The notes: generated from the sequence alone by a model not told the origin. 64,000 nucleotides of DNA from Nocardia brasiliensis (GCF_011801125.1 NZ_CP046171.1:7750001-7814000), one strand, 5' to 3'; positions 25,740-34,950 are shown, counted from the first letter of the stretch. Numbers and translations are program-made.

Positions 25740-28229
25740 TCACGACTGCACGTCCTTGATCAGGCCCATGCACGAGTAGGCCAGGCCGGGCACGACCTCC
25801 ACCGGCACGCCGCGGGCCGCGGCGAGCAACCGGATGTGCGCGTGTTCGGGCGCGTCGGCCTCGCGCACCAGCACCCGCCACGGCAGCCTGCGCAACAGCA
25901 CCCTGGTGGTCTCCCCCACCCCTGGTTTCACGAAATTGACACTGGCGATGCCGTATTCGGCCCGCACCTGCTCGACCGACGCCCATCCGGTCCACGTCGG
26001 CGTGCGCGCCGCGGCACGAACGGCGGCGACCGCGGCGGGCACCCGGTCCCGGATCGCGGCGAACGCACCGGACACGGTGTCCAGCAACCGGTTCGAGACG
26101 TCGTCGCCCGCCAGCTCGCGATAGAACTTGGCGCCGTGGAACTCGCCGGGCCCGATCAGTTCGTCGTTCAGCACCGTGCGCGAGATCAGTCCGGACACCG
26201 TCGAATTGAGGCAGGCCGAGGCGATGAGGAAATCGTCGCGGGTGCCGTAGGTGCGCACGCAGTGTCCCGGATCGGCGAGCACGGCGAGTTCGTCGTTGAA
26301 TCGCGCGCCGCCCGCCGCGTGGTAGGCGGCGAGCGCCTCGGTCAGCTCGCGCGTGATCGCGCCCTTGCCGGTCCACCCGTCCACGAACACGACGGAGGAC
26401 GGATCATGGTGTGCGGCAAGGTAGTCCAACGCGACGGCATCGATGCCGCGGCCGCGCACGATGGACACGGCATAGTGCGGCACGTCCAGGCGCGGCAGTC
26501 CGGCGGCCCGGCCGGACCGCAGCCAGCGCCGCATCAGGATGCCGATCGGCGTTCCCGCCCGCGCGAGCGAGACCAGGACGATATCGTCGCCGCGTTCGGC
26601 CACCACGAGTTCGGCGACCGTCGCGACCGCGAGCGCCAGCCGCTCTGCGCTCTCGGCGAGCACGTCGTCGAACAGCGCGCGATAGGCGGCATCAGGCTGG
26701 TACTCGATCGGCAGCGATTCCGCGTAGTGCGCCACACCGGCCTGGATGCGCCGTTCCCGCGCCTCGACATCGGCTTCCAGCTCGGCCGCGGACAGATCCT
26801 GCAGCAGCCAGCCCACCTCGTCGGCCGCGTACGAGCCGAATTCCGGGCCGTACAGCGGCTCCGGCAGCGCGGGTCGCACCGCGGTCGCCGGAGCGGGCTG
26901 GACGCCGGTGCGCAGCTCGGCGCGCGCGGCATCGAGCGCCCGGGGATCGGCGCCGGGCAGCACCGCCACCACCACATCCGCGCCGGAGGCGGTCAGCACA
27001 TCCACCAGACCGCCGTCGGCGATCAGCTCGTCACTGTCGGCGGGCGGGTCGATGACGACCAGCAGCACCGGATCGGCGGCGTCCTCGTCCCACTGCGCGT
27101 TGTACAGGTAGCGCGGCGCTTCGCGGTCGAATTCCGGTGCGGTGAATCGGAACCCGCGGCGCAGCGGATAACCGGGCTCGTCCAGCACGTAGGCGGGCGA
27201 GCGCGTGGTGGTCTGATACCGCACCGGCGTGCCTGCCTCGGCGAGCCCGACCGCAAGGCGCAGCGGCAGGTACATCAGCTCCTCGTGCCCGAGCACGATG
27301 ATCGGCCGCGCCGGGAAATCCGCGGCGAACCGCGCACGCAGCAGGTCGGTGGCCGTCGCGACGGCCGCGTCGAACGGCGCGAGGTCGGCGCGCAGTACGC
27401 CGTGCCTGCCACCTTCGGGCACCGAAGCGGGCCAAGGCAATTCGATCCGGGTGAACGAGCCGCGCCGCGCGGCAACCGGATTGAGCGTGCACTCGGGCAG
27501 TTCGGCGACCGCCTGCACCAGCCCTTCCGGCAGCACGGTCTGCCCCGACGCCAGGCATACCGTGTCGATGCGGACGCCGAGATCGGCCGCCGCTTTGTCG
27601 AATGCGGTGCGATCGGCCTCGCCGCGCATATCCACCAATGACGCGAGCACATAGTGCGAACGCGGCGAAAACGCGTGCAGCGCTCGTATCGCGTCGAGTG
27701 CCGTAGCGCCCGTGGATATTTCGTCGTCGACCAGAACCAATGGCAAGTCGTTGAGAAAGATATCGGCGGGCACCGGCTGCAGCTGATGCGAGGTGGCATG
27801 CGAATGCCCCTCTTCGAAACCGGTGAGCGTGTCTGCTTCGGCGACATCACGCCTGGTCGAATGCAAATAGCCGACGGCATCGATCCGTGCCGCCACGCAA
27901 TGGCCGAGTCCCGTCGCGGTTTCGGCGAATCCGAGCACAAGCACGTCACGGCTGCCGAGCAGGGCGCGCACCAGATCGCCGAGGCGGTTGCCGCCCTCGA
28001 GCACCACGCGGGGATCGGTCGGCAGGTGCTTGCCGAGCACGGTGGACACGAGCAGGTGCGCGCGGCGCGGATTGCGCCGCAGGCCCGGCTGGATCAGCGA
28101 CGCGATATCCAGCTGCGCGGGCAGCACCCCGACCTGGGCGGTCCCGAACGATTCCGCGTGCTCCAGTCGAATGCCCAGATTCTTGGTGGCCCAAGGGGTT
28201 CCGACCGCGTCCAGCGTCGCGCCGCTCAT
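25740..28229 (-). CDS. Two-PRTase/TRSP/PELOTA fusion protein of the Ter system
   Basis: 829 residues in one frame. Residues about 20-250: phosphoribosyltransferase with PRPP loop LVLVDDEISTGATALDAI. About 285-430: TRSP domain (PIIVLGHEELMYLPLRLAVGLAEAGTPVRYQTTTRSP). About 490-720: second PRTase-like (StiP) domain (LPIEYQPDAAYRALFDDVLAESAERLALAVA, VLVSLARAGTPIGIL, VVFVDGWTGKGAITREL). About 740-829: PELOTA RNA-binding domain (LPWRVLVREADAPEHAHIRLLAAARGVPVEV, YSCMGLIKDV). These usually occur as two adjacent genes. The ATG overlaps the upstream lyase stop by 4 nt. Confidence 0.85.
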   Translation of the reverse strand: MSGATLDAVGTPWATKNLGIRLEHAESFGTAQVGVLPAQLDIASLIQPGLRRNPRRAHLLVSTVLGKHLPTDPRVVLEGGNRLGDLVRALLGSRDVLVLGFAETATGLGHCVAARIDAVGYLHSTRRDVAEADTLTGFEEGHSHATSHQLQPVPADIFLNDLPLVLVDDEISTGATALDAIRALHAFSPRSHYVLASLVDMRGEADRTAFDKAAADLGVRIDTVCLASGQTVLPEGLVQAVAELPECTLNPVAARRGSFTRIELPWPASVPEGGRHGVLRADLAPFDAAVATATDLLRARFAADFPARPIIVLGHEELMYLPLRLAVGLAEAGTPVRYQTTTRSPAYVLDEPGYPLRRGFRFTAPEFDREAPRYLYNAQWDEDAADPVLLVVIDPPADSDELIADGGLVDVLTASGADVVVAVLPGADPRALDAARAELRTGVQPAPATAVRPALPEPLYGPEFGSYAADEVGWLLQDLSAAELEADVEARERRIQAGVAHYAESLPIEYQPDAAYRALFDDVLAESAERLALAVATVAELVVAERGDDIVLVSLARAGTPIGILMRRWLRSGRAAGLPRLDVPHYAVSIVRGRGIDAVALDYLAAHHDPSSVVFVDGWTGKGAITRELTEALAAYHAAGGARFNDELAVLADPGHCVRTYGTRDDFLIASACLNSTVSGLISRTVLNDELIGPGEFHGAKFYRELAGDDVSNRLLDTVSGAFAAIRDRVPAAVAAVRAAARTPTWTGWASVEQVRAEYGIASVNFVKPGVGETTRVLLRRLPWRVLVREADAPEHAHIRLLAAARGVPVEVVPGLAYSCMGLIKDVQS

Positions 28230-29440
28230 ACTTTCACCATCGCGGTCAGCAGATCCACGAACGACACTCCCTTGTTGGCCACGCCGAACACCCTGGCGCG
28301 CAGCAAGGTCTGGCGGGCCCAGCTGCGGTGCGGCCGCATCTCGTTCATCTTGTTCCGATAGCCCGAGGCCGCCACCCCGCCGACGTCTACCTGCAGGATG
28401 TCCAGCGCGTCGGAGTACTCCTCGTGCGTCACCACCGACAGCGCGTGCACCGCCGCCACGTGGGACGGATGGATCACCGTCTTGCCCTGGATGCCATTGG
28501 CCCGGTCCAGCGTGATCTCGCGTAGCAGGCCGTCCAGATCCCGGCTGACCAGGTACTGCCGGAACGGCACCGCGTCGGATTCCTCGAATGGCGCGGTGCG
28601 CAGCAGCGGCCGGAACATGCGCTCGTGATCGGCGAAGTATTCCCAGACCGGGCCCGTGATGACGAACCCGGTTCCGTCCGCGCGGCCGAGGTAGTTCACG
28701 ATGTCGCCGATCACGTCGGCGACCACTCGCACGTCATAGATGGTCAGGTCGCGATCGCGCCGGATGCCGAAGGTCGAGCACATGTCGGTGGCGCCGATCC
28801 GCACGGCGAGCACCCGATCGCGATGCGCGGCAAGCAGTTCCGCGATCCGGCTCAGCTCCTGGTCCCGGGTCTGGCGGTGCACGAGGCCCGCCGACTCGAG
28901 CACCGGCATGCCGTAGATCGGCCGGTCGAGCCGGTGCATCGCCGCGCTCAACGCCTCCAGATAGCGCGGCCCCGACGTGCTGTCGAATTTCGGGAAGACG
29001 AACCCGGTCAGCACCGAGGCGCCCGCGTCGAGCTGATCGACGATCTCGGTGATCGTCTCCGCGTCGCGCACCCGGACGAACAGCAGCGGATTCGCATCCC
29101 CGTTGTGCGCCAGCGCATCCAGCGTTCGTACCGTCTGCGACTTGGCCAGTTCGACCTCGTGATCGGCGACCGCGTCCTCCAGATCGATCACCATCGAGCA
29201 CACGCCGCGGGCGGCGCGTCTGCTGATGGTGAGTGCCAGATCCGGGCGGGTCGCCGGTGCGTAGAGGGTCGCGCCGAGCGCGACCGCCAGTAATTCGCGA
29301 TCGGTATGGTCGTCGCCGAACGGCTCGGGCTCGCGGTGGAAAAGACTCCGCACATCCGGACCGTGCAGCTGCCGAAAGTGGCGCAGCGGCATTCGCTTCC
29401 GCAGGGAAACTTCCCGCTGGACGGCGATGCCTGCGGTCAT
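28226..29440 (-). CDS. HpcH/HpaI-type C-C bond lyase of the Ter locus
   Basis: 404-residue TIM-barrel enzyme of the citrate lyase beta/HpcH superfamily. LYAPATRP, MVIDLEDAVADHEVELAK (metal-binding Glu/Asp), PLLFVRVRD, GFVFPKFDS, YGMPVLESA, RIGATDMCSTFGIRRD and GIQGKTVIHPSHVAAVHALS are characteristic. It belongs to the Ter biosynthetic module with the PRTase fusion and HAD phosphatase; its substrate there is unknown. ATG at 29440, with AGGATGGA about 10 nt upstream. The stop overlaps the next start (ATGA). Confidence 0.88.
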   Translation of the reverse strand: MTAGIAVQREVSLRKRMPLRHFRQLHGPDVRSLFHREPEPFGDDHTDRELLAVALGATLYAPATRPDLALTISRRAARGVCSMVIDLEDAVADHEVELAKSQTVRTLDALAHNGDANPLLFVRVRDAETITEIVDQLDAGASVLTGFVFPKFDSTSGPRYLEALSAAMHRLDRPIYGMPVLESAGLVHRQTRDQELSRIAELLAAHRDRVLAVRIGATDMCSTFGIRRDRDLTIYDVRVVADVIGDIVNYLGRADGTGFVITGPVWEYFADHERMFRPLLRTAPFEESDAVPFRQYLVSRDLDGLLREITLDRANGIQGKTVIHPSHVAAVHALSVVTHEEYSDALDILQVDVGGVAASGYRNKMNEMRPHRSWARQTLLRARVFGVANKGVSFVDLLTAMVKV

Positions 29441-29453
29441 CGTTGATCCATCC

Positions 29454-30671
29454 TCATTCTCGTCGTGGTCCTGCTTGTTTTCTCATTCGATCTACCACCC
29501 CGGCGATGAAATCCATGACGGTATCCAGCTCCGTCACATAGGCCCAGTAGTCGGGGTGCCGCCCCGACAGGTTTTCGCTGATTCGATCGATCCGTACGGC
29601 TTGTGCGTCGAGCACAGAACCCCATTCCGGGACCAACTCGCGACTCACCGCGAGCATTTGCGCGTCCCGCAGCCGAAATCGTACGGCCTTTGCCTTCTCT
29701 TGCGGGTCGGACCGGACCTCCCGCAGCAGCGTCAGCCGCTTGGTGACGGCATCGACCTGCTGCTCGGCCTCCGTGAGATACCCGCGGGCGGATGTGGTCA
29801 GATCAAGTGCAATCTCCGGGTTGTTCTCCGCCGCTGCCGCACGCGCCCGGGCCAGGGCATCGTCCGCGGCCTCGATGGCTCGCTGGCTTTCCCGCTCATT
29901 GTCAGCTAAGTCCGCGGAACTCGCAGCATTGAATTCCCGCAGCAGGGCCGAATAGGCGGGCGCGAGCCCCTCGGCTCTGGTCCGGGCCGCGGCCAGCCGG
30001 GTGGTCACCGAGGAGATCGCGGTTTTCGCGGCGGCGGCCCGAGATGGGGCCTGCGCCAACGCTTCTGCCAACGCCTTGGTGGTCGCCTCCAGCCGATTCG
30101 CCGCCTCCCGGACGGTGCTCGCCGGGGCACCCGGACCTGCGGCTTCGAGTGTGATCAGCGCCTCATCCACCGCTTGGGCGCGTTGGCGGACCGAGGGATA
30201 GTTCGCGAACTCGGACTCGGCCGCCCGCCTGCGCACGTCCGCGGCGCCGATCTTCACCTGCTGCGCCAGCTGCGGCACCGTGGCGAGCACCCCGACCGCC
30301 TGCTCGAGCTGGGCCTGGTTTCCGCGATAGAACTCGTCGACCGCGTGCGCCGCCTCGGTCAGCTGCCTGGTCACGGTGGCGGCCTTGGCCTGCCCCTGTG
30401 GCATCGGCGTGCCATCGCGTTCGACCTGCTCGAGCTGCTCGGTCAGGCTCAGATAGGCTCCCGACGCTGCGTAGCAACGACCGCGCACCGGTTCCCAGCG
30501 CGCGGCCATCCGGCGCTCGGGGAACACCTGCTCGCACGCGTGCACCGCCGCCTCGGCCGCGCTCTGCCGTCGGTCCATGTCGAGGAACGCCGAAGCCAGC
30601 GCCCCTCGCGCCTGCTCGATCCATTCGTTGTTCCCGGATGACCGGAACCATCCGCGCCTACGGCCCACCAC
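29454..30671 (-). CDS. Coiled-coil protein at the head of the Ter metabolic operon
   Basis: 405 residues, almost entirely alpha-helical with long Ala/Glu/Arg heptads (residues about 90-330) and no membrane segment or enzymatic motif. The N-terminus is Trp-containing (WFRSSGNNEWIEQARGALASAFLDMDRRQ). The C-terminus has EWGSVLDAQAVRIDRISENLSGRHPDYWAYVTELDTVMDFIAGVVDRMRKQ. I cannot name its family; similar helical proteins of unknown role sit in actinobacterial Ter clusters. GTG start. It is 13 nt upstream of the lyase gene and divergent from terD. Confidence 0.6.
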   Translation of the reverse strand: MVGRRRGWFRSSGNNEWIEQARGALASAFLDMDRRQSAAEAAVHACEQVFPERRMAARWEPVRGRCYAASGAYLSLTEQLEQVERDGTPMPQGQAKAATVTRQLTEAAHAVDEFYRGNQAQLEQAVGVLATVPQLAQQVKIGAADVRRRAAESEFANYPSVRQRAQAVDEALITLEAAGPGAPASTVREAANRLEATTKALAEALAQAPSRAAAAKTAISSVTTRLAAARTRAEGLAPAYSALLREFNAASSADLADNERESQRAIEAADDALARARAAAAENNPEIALDLTTSARGYLTEAEQQVDAVTKRLTLLREVRSDPQEKAKAVRFRLRDAQMLAVSRELVPEWGSVLDAQAVRIDRISENLSGRHPDYWAYVTELDTVMDFIAGVVDRMRKQAGPRRE

Positions 30672-30816
30672 GCCCCGATCTTAGAGATCTCCTCTGTTCA
30701 CCGAGGGTTCTACGGGTTCCTACGCAAGTTCGCCGAAACCTACTACTGTCGTAAGGCGTACCCGGCGATTCGGACATGCTGGGAACCAATGACGGACTAT
30801 TGAAAGGGAATCCCGC

Positions 30817-31392
30817 ATGGGTGTCAGTTTGTCCAAGGGCGGCAATGTCTCGCTGACCAAGGCGGCGCCTAACCTCACCAACGTCGCTGTCGGCCTAGGG
30901 TGGGATGTGCGGACCACCACCGGTACCGACTTCGACCTCGACGCCAGCGCGATCGCGACCGGCGCGGACAAGAAGGTGCTTTCCGACCAGCACTTCGTGT
31001 TCTTCAACAACCTGAAGTCGCCCGACGGCGCCATCGAGCACGCCGGCGACAACACCACCGGTGAGGGTGAAGGCGACGACGAGGTCATCAACGTCGACCT
31101 GGCAAACACTCCGCCGACCATCGAGAGCATCTTCTTCCCGGTCTCGATCTACGACGCCGAGACCCGGCAGCAGTCGTTCGGCCAGGTCCGCAATGCCTAC
31201 ATCCGCGTTGTCGACCGCAGCAACAACAACGAGCTCGCCCGCTACGACCTCACCGAGGACGCCTCGACCGAGACCGCCATGGTGTTCGGCGAGCTGTACC
31301 GCAACGGGGCGGAGTGGAAGTTCCGCGCCATCGGCCAGGGCTACGCCTCCGGCCTCGCGGGCATCGCTCGCGACTACGGCGTGAACGTCTAG
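30817..31392 (+). CDS. terD: TerD family stress protein
   Basis: 191 residues, canonical TerD/TerE: MGVSLSKGGNVSLTK, AVGLGWDVR, FDLDASAIATGADKKVLSDQHFVFFNN, the calcium-binding GDNTTGEGEGDDEVINVDL, ARYDLTEDASTETAMVFGELYRNGAEWKFRAIGQGY. TerD proteins bind Ca and protect against tellurite, phage or oxidative stress in various bacteria; the exact role here is unknown. It starts the plus-strand arm of the island, divergent from the coiled-coil gene, and is followed by a strong terminator. Confidence 0.93.
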   Translation: MGVSLSKGGNVSLTKAAPNLTNVAVGLGWDVRTTTGTDFDLDASAIATGADKKVLSDQHFVFFNNLKSPDGAIEHAGDNTTGEGEGDDEVINVDLANTPPTIESIFFPVSIYDAETRQQSFGQVRNAYIRVVDRSNNNELARYDLTEDASTETAMVFGELYRNGAEWKFRAIGQGYASGLAGIARDYGVNV

Positions 31393-31410
31393 GAGCAATC
31401 CGCGGTTGCA

Positions 31411-31432
31411 GGGGGCCCGGCGACGGGCCCCC
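31411..31432 (+). terminator. Terminator hairpin after terD
   Basis: GGGGGCCCG (31411-31419), loop GCGA, CGGGCCCCC (31424-31432): a perfect 9-bp GC stem 19 nt after the terD stop, followed by TCGTCGT. Confidence 0.85.
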
Positions 31433-31600
31433 TCGTCGTGCGCTCGAGCTTGTCCGATTTGTCGGGAACGCTGACGGGCGCGACATCGTTGGACAAGCGA
31501 GGGTTCTCCGGCCACGCTGGTACCGGCGGTGCCATCTCGGCTACATCAGATAAGCGATCGGACGGCAGACGTCCGGCCGACGCAAACGAAAGGTCCCCGC

Positions 31601-32701
31601 GTGGTCCTGCGAATTTTCGGCATGTCCATCATCGTGACGGTGGTGTCGCTCGTCGTGGCGTTCCTGTACGGCGGACCCACGGCCCTGGCGCTCGCCGCGA
31701 TCCTCGGCATCCTCGAAGTGTCGCTCTCCTTCGACAACGCCGTCATCAACGCGACGGTGCTGGAGCGGATGAGCGCGTTCTGGCAACGGATCTTCCTTAC
31801 CGTCGGTGTGCTGATCGCCGTGTTCGGCATGCGCCTGGTCTTCCCGCTGGCGATCGTGTGGATCACCGCGGGTCTGGACCCGGTCAAGGCCCTCGACCTG
31901 GCACTGAACCCGCCCGCGGGTGACGCGCCATACTTCCCCAACGGCGATCCCAGCTACGAAACCCTGCTCACCGACGCGCATCCGCAGATCGCCGCGTTCG
32001 GTGGCATGTTCCTGCTGCTGCTGTTCCTGAACTTCATCTTCGAAGACCGCGACATCACCTGGCTGTCTTGGCTGGAGCGCCCGCTCGCCAAGCTCGGCAA
32101 GCTCGACATGCTCTCGGTGGTCGTCGCCAGTATCGGCCTCATCCTCACCGCGGAACTGATCACCCCCGACGACGACCGCTCCACCGTGCTGCTCGCCGGC
32201 CTGCTCGGCATGGTCACCTACATCGTGGTGGACGGGCTCGGCTCGATGTTCCACACCGAGGAGCACACCGGCGACGGCCCGTCCGAGCTGGCCAAGGCCA
32301 CCGGTAAGGCCGGGTTCTTCCTGTTCCTCTACCTCGAGGTGCTCGACGCGTCGTTCTCCTTCGACGGCGTGATCGGCGCGTTCGCCATCACCTCCGACCC
32401 GATCATCATCGCGCTCGGCCTCGGCCTGATCGGCGCCATGTTCGTCCGCTCGATCACCGTCTACCTGGTGCGCAAGGGCACGCTGGCGGAGTACGTCTAC
32501 CTGGAGCACGGTGCGCACTGGGCGATCGGCGCGCTGGCGATCATCCTGTTCATCTCGATCGGCGTGCACGTCAACGAGCTGATCACCGGCATGGTCGGTA
32601 TCGCGTTCATCGGCGCCGCTTTCATCAGCAGCGTGCTGCGCAACCGGCGCGAGAACGACGAAGAACTCGACAGCGAACGCGAGCCGACCCCGGTAGGCTG
32701 A
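31601..32701 (+). CDS. DUF475/TerC-like integral membrane protein
   Basis: 366 residues from the GTG at 31601 (GAAAGG about 8 nt upstream; the longer open frame covers a leader with no conservation). It has seven to nine membrane helices. Acidic intramembrane motifs ILEVSLSFDNAVINA and LEVLDASFSFDGVIGAF are the duplicated TerC signature, and FEDRDITWLSWLERPL is the DUF475 loop. TerC-type proteins are linked to metal (Mn) export or to handling of secreted metalloproteins, and they anchor Ter complexes at the membrane. It lies between terD and the TerA-like gene. Confidence 0.9.
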   Translation: MVLRIFGMSIIVTVVSLVVAFLYGGPTALALAAILGILEVSLSFDNAVINATVLERMSAFWQRIFLTVGVLIAVFGMRLVFPLAIVWITAGLDPVKALDLALNPPAGDAPYFPNGDPSYETLLTDAHPQIAAFGGMFLLLLFLNFIFEDRDITWLSWLERPLAKLGKLDMLSVVVASIGLILTAELITPDDDRSTVLLAGLLGMVTYIVVDGLGSMFHTEEHTGDGPSELAKATGKAGFFLFLYLEVLDASFSFDGVIGAFAITSDPIIIALGLGLIGAMFVRSITVYLVRKGTLAEYVYLEHGAHWAIGALAIILFISIGVHVNELITGMVGIAFIGAAFISSVLRNRRENDEELDSEREPTPVG

Positions 32702-32747
32702 TTTTCGGCAGCCAGCCGAAGACTCGTGCGGCAGAGGGGATCGCGCC

Positions 32748-33368
32748 ATGGCGACCGACAGCAACGGCGGAGTGAACCTGTCCAAGGTGACCCTGTCCAA
32801 GGCCACGCCCAGCATCAACCTCACCAAACCCGGTGAGCAGCAAGGCGCCATGCGGGTGAACCTGAACTGGTCCGCGGGCGCCAAGGGCTTCTTCCGCCGG
32901 TCCAAGCCGGTCGACCTCGACCTCGGCTGCCTCTACGAGCTGGCCAACGGCACCAAGGGCGTCGTGCAGGCGATCGGCAACAACTTCGGCTCGCTCGACG
33001 CCGAGCCCTACATCCGCCTCGACGGTGACGACCGCAGCGGCACCGTGTCGGGCGGTGAGAACATGCACATCAATCTCGCTCGGCCCGAACTGTTCCGGCG
33101 CATCCTGATCTTCGCGTTCATCTACGAGGGCGTGCCGAACTGGGCGGCCGCCGACGGCGTGGTCACCCTGTACCCCACCGCGGGCCCGCAGATCGAGGTC
33201 CGGCTCGACTCTCCCGTCGACGGCGCCCGCTCATGCGCGATCGCGCTGCTGCAGAACCAGGGCAACGGAATCACCGTGCATCGCGAGGTGCACTACATCA
33301 ACGGCGCCCAGCAGCAGATCGACGAGGCCTACCGCTGGGGCATGAACTGGCACCGAGCCCGCAAGTAG
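32748..33368 (+). CDS. TerA-like protein (TerD superfamily)
   Basis: 206 residues. VNLSKVTLSKATPSINLTKPGEQQGAMRVNLNWSAG and VDLDLGCLYELANGTKGVVQAIGNNFGSLDAEPYIRLDGDDRSG place it in the TerA branch of the TerD superfamily, with NWAAADGVVTLYPTAGPQIEVRL, IALLQNQGNGITVHREVHYINGAQQQIDEAY further on. ATG at 32748 with GAGGGGAT upstream. It lies 46 nt after the DUF475 gene, so the two are likely cotranscribed. Its end is 8 nt from that of the convergent DMT gene. Confidence 0.85.
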   Translation: MATDSNGGVNLSKVTLSKATPSINLTKPGEQQGAMRVNLNWSAGAKGFFRRSKPVDLDLGCLYELANGTKGVVQAIGNNFGSLDAEPYIRLDGDDRSGTVSGGENMHINLARPELFRRILIFAFIYEGVPNWAAADGVVTLYPTAGPQIEVRLDSPVDGARSCAIALLQNQGNGITVHREVHYINGAQQQIDEAYRWGMNWHRARK

Positions 33369-33375
33369 CGTCGGC

Positions 33376-34275
33376 TCAACGCACCGCGGGCACGAGGCGC
33401 GGCGGACGCGCCCGCGCCGCGGCCGGATTGCGCGAGGCAAGCAGCAGGCCGAGCAACCCGACGCCGAGACCGGCAAAGGTCAACGGCCGCACCGGTTGAT
33501 CGATCAGGACCCAGGCCACGCCCGCGGTCACCGCGGGCGTGGCGAAGAACAGCCGGCCGACCCTGGTGGCGTCCCAGTACCGCAGCATCGCGTTCAACAG
33601 CAGAAACGCGGCCATCGAATTGACGAGCACCATCCAGGTCAGTGCCCCCGCGAACCGGGGTACGTCCCACACCTCGAGCTGTCCGCTCAGCAAGGCGAGC
33701 ACGCCGGCGACCGGGGCGCTCACGAGCACGTGTACCGCCGTCGACGCCCGCGGGTCGACATCAGGGACGAACCGCTTCTGATACACCGTGCCCATGCTCA
33801 GGCCGAGCAGGCCGAGCACACACAGCAGCAGGCCGAGCAGGGAGAAGCTCGTCTGGTCGAACACCGCCAGCCCGACCCCGATCCCGCCGATGCCGAAGCC
33901 CAACCACTGTCGCGCCGAGACACTTTCGCCGAGCACGCCCGCGAACAGGGCGATGACCACCGGATTCAATCCCTGCACCAGCGCGATCACCGCGGCGGGC
34001 ACGTGCTCGTGCATCGCGATGTAGAACGAGCCGAACTGCACCACCTGCATGAGCAATCCGGCCACCGCGACATGGCGCAGGCGACGACCGCGCGGCCAAG
34101 TGGCATGGACCGCAACGGCATAGGCGGCGAGCAGCAGGCCCGCGACGGCGAAGCGGGCGAACAACACCGTCATCGGCGGTGCCGCGCCGACCCCCACGAT
34201 CCCGGCGATGAAGGCGCTGCTCCACAGCACGACGAACACCGGTTGCACGGCCACCGACATGAACCGACCCTGCAT
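33376..34275 (-). CDS. EamA/DMT-family transporter
   Basis: About 299 residues with ten hydrophobic helices and an internal duplication typical of drug/metabolite exporters (PVFVVLWSSAFIAGIVGVGAAPPMTVLFARF, ALVQGLNPVVIALFAGVLGESVSARQWLGFGIGGIGV, VLVNSMAAFLLLNAMLRYWDATRVGRLFFATPAVTAGVAWVLIDQPVRPLTFAGLGVGLLGL). ATG at 34275 has GGGAGGG 3 nt upstream; ATG at 34260 is an alternative. It is divergent from a CGNR regulator that probably controls it. The substrate is unknown. Confidence 0.85.
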   Translation of the reverse strand: MQGRFMSVAVQPVFVVLWSSAFIAGIVGVGAAPPMTVLFARFAVAGLLLAAYAVAVHATWPRGRRLRHVAVAGLLMQVVQFGSFYIAMHEHVPAAVIALVQGLNPVVIALFAGVLGESVSARQWLGFGIGGIGVGLAVFDQTSFSLLGLLLCVLGLLGLSMGTVYQKRFVPDVDPRASTAVHVLVSAPVAGVLALLSGQLEVWDVPRFAGALTWMVLVNSMAAFLLLNAMLRYWDATRVGRLFFATPAVTAGVAWVLIDQPVRPLTFAGLGVGLLGLLLASRNPAAARARPPRLVPAVR

Positions 34276-34292
34276 GCGCCCTCCCGAGCTAA

Positions 34293-34309
34293 CCACCTTA
34301 AGTGGTTAC
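34293..34309. promoter_or_regulatory. Palindrome between the DMT and CGNR genes
   Basis: AACCAC (34293-34298), CTTAA, GTGGTT (34304-34309). A direct repeat of GGTTACTA (34306-34313 and 34344-34351) adjoins it. It is well placed to be an operator shared by the divergent promoters. Function is inferred from symmetry and position. Confidence 0.45.
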
Positions 34310-34358
34310 TACGGTGACAGTCCGTCAACTAACCTGTCAAGCCGGTTACTATGAGAGG

Positions 34359-34889
34359 ATGTTCACCTTCGTCAGCGGCAACCTCGCCCTGGACCTCGCT
34401 GGCACTGTCAAGGCCCGCGACACCACCTGCGACGACCTCCTGCGGACACCGGGCGACCTCGCCGACTGGCTCCGCGCCGCGGCCCTGCTCGACCGCGTCG
34501 CCGAGTGCGACGCGGCCACCTTCGAGCGCGCAATACGGTTGCGCGAAGCCGCCTACCGGTTGGCCGTCGCCACAGCGCGCGGCGAGGCACTACCCGACAC
34601 GGACCGCAGGCTCGTCAACGAGATCGCCAAAGGTGAACTCCCCCTGCTCACCCTGCGTCCCGACGGCACGCTGCGCCGCTCCGGTCCGCCCGCCACCGCG
34701 CTCACCGCGGTCGCCCGCGCCGCGATCGAACTACTCGGCGGCCCGGCCACGGTCAAGGAGTGCGGCCGCGACGCGTGCACCCGCCTGTATGTGGACACCT
34801 CACGCGGCGGCACCCGACGCTGGTGCGATATGACCATCTGCGGCAACCGCGTCAAGAGCGCGTCCTTCCGCGCCCGGCACACCCCGTGA
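34359..34889 (+). CDS. ABATE/CGNR zinc-finger regulator
   Basis: 176 residues from the ATG at 34359. The N-terminal ABATE domain (FVSGNLALDLAGTVKARDTTCDDLLRTPGDLADWLRAA) precedes a CGNR zinc finger at about residues 130-170: CGRDACTRLYVDTSRGGTRRWCDMTICGNR, with the four Cys ligands and the naming CGNR. These are predicted ligand-responsive transcription regulators common in actinobacteria. Being divergent from an exporter suggests it senses the exported compound. Confidence 0.88.
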   Translation: MFTFVSGNLALDLAGTVKARDTTCDDLLRTPGDLADWLRAAALLDRVAECDAATFERAIRLREAAYRLAVATARGEALPDTDRRLVNEIAKGELPLLTLRPDGTLRRSGPPATALTAVARAAIELLGGPATVKECGRDACTRLYVDTSRGGTRRWCDMTICGNRVKSASFRARHTP

Positions 34890-34950
34890 CCACGCGCCCG
34901 AAACGGATCACGGTTCGGTAGCGAGAACTGGCCGCCGGTGAGCAGCAGAC

